Positions 9,577-18,602 of a stretch of 51,783 bases of DNA are shown in pieces. A program made the translations under genes and the position numbers. Position 1 is the stretch's first letter. Each line of letters begins with the position of its first letter. The notes under the pieces were generated by a model. It searched no databases. It saw only the letters and a program-made list of their open reading frames with translations, and was not told where the DNA came from. Source of the DNA: Bacillota bacterium (GTDB taxonomy: Bacteria > Bacillota > Clostridia > Peptostreptococcales > Anaerovoracaceae); the NCBI GenBank assembly GCA_022770665.1, contig JALEHL010000100.1:1-51783 (forward strand), given 5' to 3'.

Positions 9577-10293
9577 TTATTCTCCATGGCTTGTTACGCC
9601 GCTGCCGCTGATCGGAATCGTATCACCTTCCAGAGTCGGCCTGCTCCGGAACGTGGCTTTGAACACATCCTTGAACCTGGCAAGCATCTCTCTCAGTTCC
9701 CGGTATGTATCCCCGAAATAGCTTCTCTGATCCGATGCAACCCCAATTACGTCAAGGCCCAGCTTCTTTCCGATGTACAGGGCTCTGTATTCGTGATACT
9801 TCTGTGTTACAACGATCACCTTGTTTGCACCAAATATGCTTCCCGCCCGATACATGGAATCATAAGTGCTGAACCCTGCATGGTCACAGAAAATATCCTC
9901 TTCCGGCACGTCGGCATCCCGGACATAATTCAGCATAACATGAATCTCATTATGCTCTACCTGACCATTATCTCCGCTCAGAAGAATTTTCGGTGCGATA
10001 CCTTCCCGGTACAGTTCTATTCCCACATCAAGCCGGTCTTTCAGCATAGGCGTCGGTGTCTCCTTGTCTTCAATCCCTGCTCCCAGCACGAGAATGCAGT
10101 CTGCATGGAAATCGCGCAGAGAATCCTGACTGACGGGATTGATCTCCACTTCACCAGTAACGACATAAACGACAGAATCCTCTGTCCTGTTTTTTACACT
10201 GCTGCTTACGCTAAAAACAACTAGAGAGGCCAGAATCCCCAGGATCAGCAAAGTGACAAACAGGCGGAAAAAAAAGTGTTTAACGCTTCTCAT
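9577..10293 (-). CDS. YdcF/SanA/ElyC-family (DUF218) envelope protein
   Basis: N-terminal TM segment; ILVLGAGIEDKETPTPMLKDRLDVGIELYREGIAPKILLSGDNG, STYDSMYRAGSIFGANKVIVVTQKYHEYRALYIGKKLGLDVIGV. Confidence 0.85.
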   Translation of the reverse strand: MRSVKHFFFRLFVTLLILGILASLVVFSVSSSVKNRTEDSVVYVVTGEVEINPVSQDSLRDFHADCILVLGAGIEDKETPTPMLKDRLDVGIELYREGIAPKILLSGDNGQVEHNEIHVMLNYVRDADVPEEDIFCDHAGFSTYDSMYRAGSIFGANKVIVVTQKYHEYRALYIGKKLGLDVIGVASDQRSYFGDTYRELREMLARFKDVFKATFRSRPTLEGDTIPISGSGVTSHGE

Positions 10294-10828
10294 TTTCTTC
10301 CCATTCCTCTCTGATCATGGAATACATCAGATTGTCTCTGTCACTTCCATTGTAAATATGGTAGCCCTTCCTCTGCCGGCCTTCATAATGAAAACCGCAT
10401 TTTTCAATCACACGCTGCGACCTGCGATTTTCCGGTCCTGTACAGATCGCTACAACTTCCAGGCCCAGCTCACGGAATGCGTAATCAATCACCGCACGGG
10501 CGGCCTCTGTCATGTACCCATTTCCCCATCTGTCCTTTGCAAGGGAATATCCGATTTCCATGCTTTTCACATTTTCTCTGCGCCGGTCCGGCTCCAGGCC
10601 AATGCTTCCAATCACTTGTCCTGTTTCTTTTTCCCGAATCGCCCACACCACATTCGGCAGGAACAGATCCTCAATAATCTTTCGGGACTCCTCCCGGCTT
10701 TCATGAGGTTTCCAGCCGGCGTTCGGTCCTACATCAGGATCCTTCGCATAAGCATACAGTCCATCAATATCCTCTTCTGAAAGGGTCCAGCGATTCAGAA
10801 GCAGTCGCTCTGTTTCCAGGTTTTTCAT
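10280..10828 (-). CDS. GNAT family N-acetyltransferase (RimJ/RimL type)
   Basis: METERLLLNRWT-like N-terminus, IGYSLAKDRWGNGYMTEAARAVIDYAF, NRRSQRVIEKCGFHYEG. Confidence 0.88.
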   Translation of the reverse strand: MKNLETERLLLNRWTLSEEDIDGLYAYAKDPDVGPNAGWKPHESREESRKIIEDLFLPNVVWAIREKETGQVIGSIGLEPDRRRENVKSMEIGYSLAKDRWGNGYMTEAARAVIDYAFRELGLEVVAICTGPENRRSQRVIEKCGFHYEGRQRKGYHIYNGSDRDNLMYSMIREEWEENEKR

Positions 10829-12195
10829 AACCGATCTACCTCCCTGCTTTTATATCCAAACATACAGATAAAAAGGCACACCGCTACGCTTCCCAGCAGC
10901 GGGTCAACCGGAGACCAAACTAGATTACTGAACAGCATTACTGCCGGTCCTGCTACCATAGATGCCAGTACCGGACCGCGGCGGAATCTTCCTCTGCAGA
11001 ACAGCGCCAGCGTCAGCGGAATAAACACAACTGTTCCCCGCAGTCCCATAGAAAGGAAACCCAGATCATTGATCAGTGCGCCTGGAATCATCACAGCTAC
11101 GAGGCCAGCAAAAGAAAGTACTCCCAGGATGCATAGACGCATTGCCACGATATGAGTATTTCCATGGTTTACTTTCGGAGCAAGTCTTCCTGCGATATCA
11201 CGAATAAAAATCGTAGACACACCCAGCGCCAGACCGCCGCCTCCAGTTACAACGGTAATCAGCAGTGCACCCAGACCAATTCCTCCGATCACAGGCGGAA
11301 GATTCTGCATCAGAAACAAAGGATATGCTTCTGATGGAGCAGTCAGTCCCACATTCCTCATATACAGGCCTACGACCATTCCTGCAAATCCTACCGGTAT
11401 ACAGATCAGGCAACCCAGCAGTGCCGCCTTCTTGGCCACATGATAATTTTTCGCTGACCAGACTGCCTGTGCATACGTTTGCGTAGACAGTACACCCAGA
11501 ATGGCGGACATGCAGTTCGACAGATCTTTTCCGGCACCACGGCTGAAAAGATCCGAAATATGCAGTTCCAGCGTGCCTCCCAGTGCAACCGGGCCGCCGG
11601 ATTTTGCGAAACAGAGTACCAGACAGACCGCCGAGGTAGCCAGAAGAAGGATCACTTTGACCATTCCCCCCATCTCGGCACCCCATGCGCCGCCAAATAC
11701 AACATAACAGCACATGAGAAGCACAGACAGCACTGCACAGATCCAAAGGTTCAGACCTGTCAGGGCCATCATCAGCGCACTGGAGGCCACAACATTGGAT
11801 ATGATACTTACTAAAATCCCCACTGAGCAGAGGATTGATCCCAGGTATTCCGCGGTTTCTCCATATTCTTTCCGGATCACTTCCAGAAGCGTCACATCTC
11901 TGCGGCGGCGCAGAGGTGCTACATAAATCAGACACAGCACGAGAGATCCCAGTCCTGCGCCCATCGTAAACCATACTGCGGATAGTCCGTACGTATATGA
12001 AAGCTGTGCCGTGCCGATAGTACACTGCCCGCCAATCAGTGATCCAAGCAGAAGACCGCTTACCATGAAAACAGACCCGCGTCCCCCTCCTGTGTCAAAA
12101 TCTGCTGCGTTTTTTACTCTGTTTGCGGAATACATCCCCACTCCGATCAGTACTGCCAGGGCGATGATGATTCCGATAAAGTGTCCGATTTCCAT
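10825..12195 (-). CDS. Sodium:solute symporter family protein
   Basis: Multi-TM protein; GSLIGGQCTIGTAQLSYTYGLSAVWFTMGAGLG, TQTYAQAVWSAKNYHVAKKAALLG, GALLITVVTGGGGLALGVSTIFIRDI. Confidence 0.82.
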   Translation of the reverse strand: MEIGHFIGIIIALAVLIGVGMYSANRVKNAADFDTGGGRGSVFMVSGLLLGSLIGGQCTIGTAQLSYTYGLSAVWFTMGAGLGSLVLCLIYVAPLRRRRDVTLLEVIRKEYGETAEYLGSILCSVGILVSIISNVVASSALMMALTGLNLWICAVLSVLLMCCYVVFGGAWGAEMGGMVKVILLLATSAVCLVLCFAKSGGPVALGGTLELHISDLFSRGAGKDLSNCMSAILGVLSTQTYAQAVWSAKNYHVAKKAALLGCLICIPVGFAGMVVGLYMRNVGLTAPSEAYPLFLMQNLPPVIGGIGLGALLITVVTGGGGLALGVSTIFIRDIAGRLAPKVNHGNTHIVAMRLCILGVLSFAGLVAVMIPGALINDLGFLSMGLRGTVVFIPLTLALFCRGRFRRGPVLASMVAGPAVMLFSNLVWSPVDPLLGSVAVCLFICMFGYKSREVDRL

Positions 12196-12223
12196 TCCTG
12201 CTCCTTTTTTTCTGTTTTCGTCT

Positions 12224-14281
12224 TTATTCTGTTGTACTCAGTATCTCATTGCTCTTTTTTTCGATCTGGCTGACCTTCATCCTTGAAGCATCCTCCGGGT
12301 CCACATCTTCCAGAAGACCCAGCACATTTTCACCCAGATAGATGGTAGACAGTTCTTTTCCGTCCAGCGTCACTTTACTGTACTGGTTGAAGTTTTCTCC
12401 CTTGATATAGTATTTCTCACCGATTTTCACCACGTCAGTGATCTTGATTTTTTTCACTCCCATTTTCAGATCACTCGGCGTAAACGGGTTGGAACCGCCG
12501 TATATATAATATTTTCCATAAAGCATATCATATCCTAATGCTTTCAGATCCTTGAGATACGTTTCACTGTTGCTGTGATTCAACTGATAGGTAAAGGTTG
12601 TTCCCACTTCCATGCCGATCTGATCCATTACATGCGCTACAAGCTGATAAGTGTGCAGATCTTCGTCATCTTTCGGCATTTCGTAGTTCGACCAGATCAC
12701 ATACTTCGTTCCGTACAGATTTCTGCTTGCAAGATCTTTTTCCTCTACTTCGATGGCCGGAATGTGATCTCCGTACATCACCAGAATCACCGGCTCTTCG
12801 TATTGTGTCAGCTTGTCCGTCAGCTCTTTGATGAACTGATCCATTTCATATACCTGGTTTACATAGTACTCCCACTTCCATTTCAGTTCTTCTGTCGGCG
12901 CATTCAGGACCCGAATCTTCGGATCCTTGAGCACCTGTTCGGTCGGATATTTTCCATGTCCCTGTACGGAAATGGTATAGATCATATCCCGTGAATCAGT
13001 TGATTCCAGCGCATCCATAATACATCCGGTCAGCACATTATCTTTCGCCCAGTTCTTTGGTGTTTTCGCCACATTATTCATGTATTCCAGACTGGTAAAC
13101 GTATCAAATCCGATATTGGAGAATACCGTGTTCCGGTTATAAAACACCGCCCTGTGATTATGAATTGCATGTGCGCTGTATCCCAGACTTTTCAGATCAA
13201 AAGCCAGACTTTCTGCCGGCTTGTCCTTCAGGACAGATTTATACGGATATTCTCCAGGTCCAAAAAACTTCACAGACAGACCGGTCAGCACTTCGAACTC
13301 CACATTGGCGGTTCCCGCTCCGCAGGCCGGCACAGTCAGTTCACCGCTGGAATAGTCATTTTCCAGCTTCCGGAAGTTCGGGCAGGCATCGCCGGACAGC
13401 TCCAAATATTTCACTGTGGAAGGGTCAATGAACGACTCGAGCTGCAGGAATATAATATTCGGGTACTTTTCATCCTCGTCTTTTGGTTCCAGCACCATTG
13501 TCCCATCGTTTCCCAGCTCTTTCTCATTGAAAATATCTTTTATCATCGTTTCACTGTAGCCGGATGGCTTGCTGATCCCTGTGTTCAGCCATGTATTGAT
13601 AAAACAGTACACTACACCGTAGTCTCGATATGCATATGCCAGGTTCCCGAAGAATGTTTCCACTTTGCCGATCCTGACCATGAATGAAGTCGCACCGAAG
13701 CTCATAGCTGCAACCAGTATGACAACAATCAGATTCCGTTTCCATTTCAGTCTCCCCTTCTTCTTCGGGCCTTTCAGAAACAGAATAATCAGCGCCAGAA
13801 GCGCAGCAACGACAGCTGCGCCGATCAGGATCAGCTGCCATGTGGACATGTACGTTGTTACGATAGTGGCTCCGTCTTCCAGATTGCTCAGATCTTTCAC
13901 TGTAAACGGCGTCATTCTCTGCGTCAATATTATACCGTTTGTCACTCCGATTGCAAGCCAGAAAATGCTGATAATCGTAAAAACAAAAGTCCGTCTGCGA
14001 AAAACGGAGGCGATCAGCAGCGTTGCAAAAATAAGAAGCGCATTATAGCAGAAAACCAGCGGATGTCCTGTCAGGAACTGAAGCCCTCCCCAGATCGATG
14101 TAGTAGGAAGTCTTCCGAGTGTTTCAATGATCAGGTTCAGGAATATTGCCCATATTACCGCAAATGCAAAACTGTTATGAATGAATTTTTCAAAAAATGT
14201 ATGACGGTTCATGGTTTCCACTTCATGAATCGTCTGCTCTATCTGACGGTCCAGCTTTTCAAATTTATCAAATTTTTCCAT
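12224..14281 (-). CDS. LTA synthase-like sulfatase family protein with extra C-terminal domain
   Basis: Five predicted N-terminal TM helices, then PNIIFLQLESFIDP, PACGAGTANVEFEVLTGL, SVQGHGKYP, VMYGDHIPAI (LtaS/sulfatase motifs). Confidence 0.88.
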   Translation of the reverse strand: MEKFDKFEKLDRQIEQTIHEVETMNRHTFFEKFIHNSFAFAVIWAIFLNLIIETLGRLPTTSIWGGLQFLTGHPLVFCYNALLIFATLLIASVFRRRTFVFTIISIFWLAIGVTNGIILTQRMTPFTVKDLSNLEDGATIVTTYMSTWQLILIGAAVVAALLALIILFLKGPKKKGRLKWKRNLIVVILVAAMSFGATSFMVRIGKVETFFGNLAYAYRDYGVVYCFINTWLNTGISKPSGYSETMIKDIFNEKELGNDGTMVLEPKDEDEKYPNIIFLQLESFIDPSTVKYLELSGDACPNFRKLENDYSSGELTVPACGAGTANVEFEVLTGLSVKFFGPGEYPYKSVLKDKPAESLAFDLKSLGYSAHAIHNHRAVFYNRNTVFSNIGFDTFTSLEYMNNVAKTPKNWAKDNVLTGCIMDALESTDSRDMIYTISVQGHGKYPTEQVLKDPKIRVLNAPTEELKWKWEYYVNQVYEMDQFIKELTDKLTQYEEPVILVMYGDHIPAIEVEEKDLASRNLYGTKYVIWSNYEMPKDDEDLHTYQLVAHVMDQIGMEVGTTFTYQLNHSNSETYLKDLKALGYDMLYGKYYIYGGSNPFTPSDLKMGVKKIKITDVVKIGEKYYIKGENFNQYSKVTLDGKELSTIYLGENVLGLLEDVDPEDASRMKVSQIEKKSNEILSTTE

Positions 14282-14294
14282 AGTTTCTCACCTG

Positions 14295-15176
14295 TTATCT
14301 GCCCTTCATAATCTCCAAATTTTCTTTCAGTTTCTCTGCCAGAACCGCAAATTCATCCAGTGAAAGTGTCTCAGCTCTTCTACTGCTTTCAATCCCGCAT
14401 TCTTTCAGCGTATCCTGCGCTAGCTCTTTCCCTACCCCCTCCATACTTGTTAATGAATTGGCCAGGGTTTTTCTTCTCTGACTGAACCCGGCACGAACAC
14501 ATTCCAGAAAGAACCCCCGATCCTTCACTTCTGCCGGTTTTTCCTTCCGCAGCGTCAGTTTCAGTACTGCAGAATCCACATTCGGCTGCGGAATGAACAC
14601 GTCCCGCGGAACATACGTTACGATCTGTGCTTCGCAGTAGTACTGCACGGCAACTGAAATCGCCCCGTAAGTTTTTTTCCCTGGTAATGACTGGATCCTC
14701 TCAGCGACTTCCTTCTGCATCATCACGGTAATGCTTTCCGCTTCCACCCCGTCTTCCAGCAGTTTCATAAGGATCGGTGTCGTGATATAGTAGGGAAGAT
14801 TTCCTAGAATTTTTACATTTTTGATCTCTTTTTTTCTTTCCCTCTCTATGATTTCATTGACGTCTGTTTTCAGAATATCCTGGTTCAGGATTTCCACATT
14901 CGGACAATCCGATAATGTTTCCGTAAGAATCGGGATCAGTTTCCGGTCAATTTCCACTGCGATCACTTTTTTTGCTTTCTGCGCTGCTTCCCAGGTGATC
15001 ACGCCTAGACCCGGACCGATTTCAATGACCAGATCGTCCGGTCCGATCTGCGCACTTTCGATAATCTTATCGATAATGCTTTTATCTGTCAGAAAATTCT
15101 GTCCCAGACTTTTCGTTGTATGGAAGTCATATCGTTTCCGTATTTCATTCACCGCTGAGTGTGTATATAATTTCAT
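14295..15176 (-). CDS. rsmA: 16S rRNA (adenine1518-N6/adenine1519-N6)-dimethyltransferase
   Basis: KSLGQNFLTDKSIIDKI, VIEIGPGLGVITWEAAQKAKKVIAVEID, ILGNLPYYITTPI. Confidence 0.95.
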   Translation of the reverse strand: MKLYTHSAVNEIRKRYDFHTTKSLGQNFLTDKSIIDKIIESAQIGPDDLVIEIGPGLGVITWEAAQKAKKVIAVEIDRKLIPILTETLSDCPNVEILNQDILKTDVNEIIERERKKEIKNVKILGNLPYYITTPILMKLLEDGVEAESITVMMQKEVAERIQSLPGKKTYGAISVAVQYYCEAQIVTYVPRDVFIPQPNVDSAVLKLTLRKEKPAEVKDRGFFLECVRAGFSQRRKTLANSLTSMEGVGKELAQDTLKECGIESSRRAETLSLDEFAVLAEKLKENLEIMKGR

Positions 15177-15742
15177 TCTTTTTTCCCTTCTGTATTTTCT
15201 TTGATTTCTCGCAGTTTCTTTTCAAAATCTTCCCGTCGGATACTGAACTGATTCAGTTTTTTCAGAAATGCGCGCCCGTTTCCGTATCCGATCCCAAGTG
15301 CAGCACCAAGCTTCTGACGAAGCGCAGCGGAATTCCCTTCACCAAGAAGACCTGCCTCATACAGATCCTCTTCTGAATAGATCGCCACTTTCTTTCTCCC
15401 TGTATAATGTGCTTTGGAGATTGCGGCCGCAATCTCCTCAGGAGAGGCATTTTCAATCCCGATATCCCCCTTTTTTTCTGCTTGCGTTCTCGTCAGAAAC
15501 GCCTGCCCGCTTTCCGGAAATCTTGCAGTCAGTTTTCTTCTTATTTCCTCGCCGCTGTAATCCGGATCTGTAAACAGGATCAGTCCTTTCTCCCTGTATG
15601 CTTTTTCCAGAAGCTCCCATGTCTCCTGCCGGATTCCAAAACCGTGGGTTTCTATTGTCATACCGTCTATTGCCCTGAGAACTGCGTTCGTATCATCTCG
15701 TCCTTCTACAACGATCACTTCTTCTACTTTCAGTTTCTCCAT
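15173..15742 (-). CDS. rnmV: Ribonuclease M5
   Basis: TOPRIM motif VVEGRDDTNAVLRAI, LFTDPDYSGEEIRRKL; overlaps the rsmA start as is common in Firmicutes. Confidence 0.94.
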   Translation of the reverse strand: MEKLKVEEVIVVEGRDDTNAVLRAIDGMTIETHGFGIRQETWELLEKAYREKGLILFTDPDYSGEEIRRKLTARFPESGQAFLTRTQAEKKGDIGIENASPEEIAAAISKAHYTGRKKVAIYSEEDLYEAGLLGEGNSAALRQKLGAALGIGYGNGRAFLKKLNQFSIRREDFEKKLREIKENTEGKKE

Positions 15743-16273
15743 TTAGTTGCTGCTTTCCTTTTCTTCTGTTTTATTCTGCGCCGTATCCTGTGTGTTGTCT
15801 GTATCCGACTTTGTATCCCTGCTGCCTTGTTCCTCTCCATTCTTTTTTTCTGTTTCCAGATGAAAATGATCCGGGAAATAAAATACAAGTTCGTTGGATT
15901 TGATCAGTTTCAGTTCTCTTCGTGCCTTTTCTTCGATATATTCATTGGAGTTAATGTTCTCAAGCTCCATGGACAGTTCTTCTTTTTCCTGCTGCAGTTT
16001 GTGATTTTCTTCTTCCAGCGATGCTTGACGGCCTTTCAGATCATAAATATTTTTCACAGAAATTCCAACCACAAAAATAAAAACGGTACAAATCACCAGA
16101 CCGGTTATCTTCACCCAGCTGATACGGATCTTCTTCTTTCCGTCGTTGTTCTCCTGAACTTTCTTTTCCTTTGTTTTTACTCTCTTTTTTTGTCTTTCAG
16201 CCTGCGCTGTGCTGATATCCAGCACCCGATGATTCTTTTCAAATTCGCGCAGCCGGTTTCCTTTCTTCGCCAT
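15743..16273 (-). CDS. FtsB/DivIC-family septum formation initiator
   Basis: Start at MAKKGNRLREF; single TM (ITGLVICTVFIFVVGISV) followed by coiled coil LEEENHKLQQEKEELSMELENINSNEYIEEKARRELKLIKSNELVFYFP. Confidence 0.85.
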   Translation of the reverse strand: MAKKGNRLREFEKNHRVLDISTAQAERQKKRVKTKEKKVQENNDGKKKIRISWVKITGLVICTVFIFVVGISVKNIYDLKGRQASLEEENHKLQQEKEELSMELENINSNEYIEEKARRELKLIKSNELVFYFPDHFHLETEKKNGEEQGSRDTKSDTDNTQDTAQNKTEEKESSN

Positions 16274-16601
16274 TTTTCTTCTCCCCGTTTCTCTTCTCGA
16301 TCCAGTTTCTCCAAATCCAGATTCCTGCAAAAAAGCATATAACACCCTGCAGAGTGATTTCTCCGCTGCTGCTGTAATAGACAAAAAGGCTGGTACACCA
16401 TCCGATCAGCAGGATCCCTGTAATTTCTATAATCATTATTGCTGCTGAACGCAGTTTTTTCAGTGCGCATTGAACCTGACCGTCTGTTCTGCCAAGAATC
16501 TCGCATAAATTAATGAACCGTCCGTAAACGATTCCTGCCGTCATTCCTCCACAGAGCATCAGCCCCATTTCTTCCAGCTCGCTTCGGATCAGATCGGTCA
16601 T
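16239..16601 (-). CDS. yabQ: Spore cortex biosynthesis protein YabQ
   Basis: Small multi-TM protein with YabQ-like sequence, located between yabP and divIC. Confidence 0.8.
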   Translation of the reverse strand: MTDLIRSELEEMGLMLCGGMTAGIVYGRFINLCEILGRTDGQVQCALKKLRSAAIMIIEITGILLIGWCTSLFVYYSSSGEITLQGVICFFAGIWIWRNWIEKRNGEKKNGEERKPAARI

Positions 16602-16861
16602 TTCCTCCGCAGCCTTTCTGTAATTTTTTTCTTTTCTCCCTTTCGTCGGTCTGTATAGTTCAGAGAAATCAATTCCCCTGTCACTACGAGGATGCCCTGA
16701 TCCAGATCAAGCTTTTCAATATTTAGCTTTTCTCCTGTAATTTCAAGTCCGCCTTCCTGCAGATTCGCCCAGAGTACGCTCTCATCAAACGCATCTACAT
16801 CTGCCACCTGCGTGATGGTCATCCTCTCCCGGTTATCAATTGCAATGTGATGGTTTTCCAT
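16598..16861 (-). CDS. yabP: Sporulation protein YabP
   Basis: MENHHIAIDNRERMTITQVADVDAFDESVLWANLQEGGLEITGEKLNIEKLDLDQGILVVTGELISLNY; directly upstream of yabQ. Confidence 0.9.
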   Translation of the reverse strand: MENHHIAIDNRERMTITQVADVDAFDESVLWANLQEGGLEITGEKLNIEKLDLDQGILVVTGELISLNYTDRRKGEKKKITERLRRK

Positions 16862-16931
16862 ATTCTCCCCCATTCTTTCCTGCGGTCTCCACATGGGGAT
16901 TCCGCTTCTGCTGGTAAAAGTATATGGAAAA

Positions 16932-16956
16932 GCAGGTCAGTTCAGAACTGACCTGC
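16932..16956 (-). terminator. Terminator downstream of the M23 peptidase gene
   Basis: Near-perfect palindrome GCAGGTCAGTTC-A-GAACTGACCTGC, followed on the minus strand by TTTTCC. Confidence 0.65.
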
Positions 16957-16964
16957 ATATTGTA

Positions 16965-18602
16965 CTATACGTAATTGGATGGGTTTACATTTACACCGTT
17001 TTTCTTGATTTCGAAATGGCAGTGCGGTCCGGTGCTTCGCCCGGTATTTCCCACTAATGCAATGGTCTGCCCTTTGTATACTTTCTGTCCTGCACTGACA
17101 TTCAGCTGACTGCAGTGTGCATACAGAGTCGTATAGCCGTTCTGGTGATCGATGATAACCGTATATCCGTAGCTGTAATAAATTCCTGCATAGGTTACAG
17201 TTCCGCCGTCGGCCGCATGAATTGGAGTTCCAATACCGCAGGAAAGGTCAATTCCATAATGCATTCGTCCCCACCTGTATCCGTATCCTGAATATACAGG
17301 AACACTCACCGGACGCATAAAGGTACCTGTTCCGCTGGTCGGAGGAACTTTTTTCGTCCCCTTTACAACGATCTTGTTTACCGGACTGGTAATCACCGTT
17401 TTCTCCAGTATCTCTTTATCGACAACCTTTCCATTGTGCCTTGTGATTCGCGCTGTAATTCGTGCTTTTCCGTTTTTACCGGACTGCGTCACATATTTTT
17501 CACCTTCATAATAGCTATCCGATTCTTTATATTCCGTTTTATATTTCAGCTTCTGTGCATAGGTGGATACTTCTATGGTTTCCACGGTCAGCAGAGGCAC
17601 TTCCTGTGAAATGACGAATTCATCTCCGACATGGATGGTTGTATCTTCGTTCAGTCCTTCATTCATCGACTGCAGTTCTTCCAGAGAAACGTTCAGTTTC
17701 TCACAGATTCCTGATAATGTGTCTCCTGCCTCGACAGTGTAGGTTACTTCCTGCTGTCCTCCGCTTTTAATCTTCTGATATGCCGTATTTTTATTCATTA
17801 CATTCGAAAGAGACGTATTATAAGGTCTGATCTCAATATCTTCTGCGAATCCGATATATTCGTATTCGACGTTATCGTCTTTTTTCTGGAAGTTTTCCAG
17901 CACTTTATTCAGTACTTCATCTGCGACTTTCTCACTTTCAACGATTGCTATGCGTTCTCCGTCTGCGTAGATTGCGCACGCCTGCGCCTGAATATCTCCC
18001 ATATAGGTGAACCGTTTCAGAACGGTATCTGCATCATCAATCTCTTTTCCATAGGAAAATACCGGCGTAAATGTAATATCTGTTTCGGGATCGATCGTTA
18101 TGCTGGATCCATATTCCTGTGTCAGTTCTTCACTCACCAGATCCAGGATCTGCAGCACATCCTGCTGATCTCTGACGATACCGAGTGTTCTCCCGTTATA
18201 TGCATATTCGTAATCTGTCACTAGTGAGACCAGCGCAATGATCGCTGTTCCTCCAATCAGCGCTACCATAAAGAGCCGGATCAGCTCTTTATGATATTCA
18301 TGAAGTTTTACTCTTCCATCATGAAGTTTTCTCGCTGCAAGGATAAAAGTCTTCCCTACGATCCAGTCGATCACATCTGCTGTTTTATCAAACACACTGA
18401 CTGCCCCAGCAGCAACGTCGATAATCAGCTCCCCGCCGTCTTTACCGATTTCTCCTGCTTCATCCAGTATATCATCCAGGAGGTTAATAAATGCAGCTCC
18501 GATATCAATGAGGATCTTCCCATTTTCCCTTTTCCTCTTTTGGGGCTTTTCAGATGGTTTCTCTTTTTTCCCTTTTGGCAGATTCAGTTTGATTTTTGCC
18601 AT
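16965..18602 (-). CDS. LysM and G5-like domain M23 family metallopeptidase
   Basis: MAKIKLNLPKGKKEK start with GAGGCGG RBS; LysM (YTVEAGDTLSGICEKLNVSLEELQSMN), G5-like region, M23 motif HYGIDLSCGIGTPIHAADGG...YAHCSQLNVSAGQKVYKGQTIALVGNTGRSTGPHCHFEI. Confidence 0.9.
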   Translation of the reverse strand: MAKIKLNLPKGKKEKPSEKPQKRKRENGKILIDIGAAFINLLDDILDEAGEIGKDGGELIIDVAAGAVSVFDKTADVIDWIVGKTFILAARKLHDGRVKLHEYHKELIRLFMVALIGGTAIIALVSLVTDYEYAYNGRTLGIVRDQQDVLQILDLVSEELTQEYGSSITIDPETDITFTPVFSYGKEIDDADTVLKRFTYMGDIQAQACAIYADGERIAIVESEKVADEVLNKVLENFQKKDDNVEYEYIGFAEDIEIRPYNTSLSNVMNKNTAYQKIKSGGQQEVTYTVEAGDTLSGICEKLNVSLEELQSMNEGLNEDTTIHVGDEFVISQEVPLLTVETIEVSTYAQKLKYKTEYKESDSYYEGEKYVTQSGKNGKARITARITRHNGKVVDKEILEKTVITSPVNKIVVKGTKKVPPTSGTGTFMRPVSVPVYSGYGYRWGRMHYGIDLSCGIGTPIHAADGGTVTYAGIYYSYGYTVIIDHQNGYTTLYAHCSQLNVSAGQKVYKGQTIALVGNTGRSTGPHCHFEIKKNGVNVNPSNYV

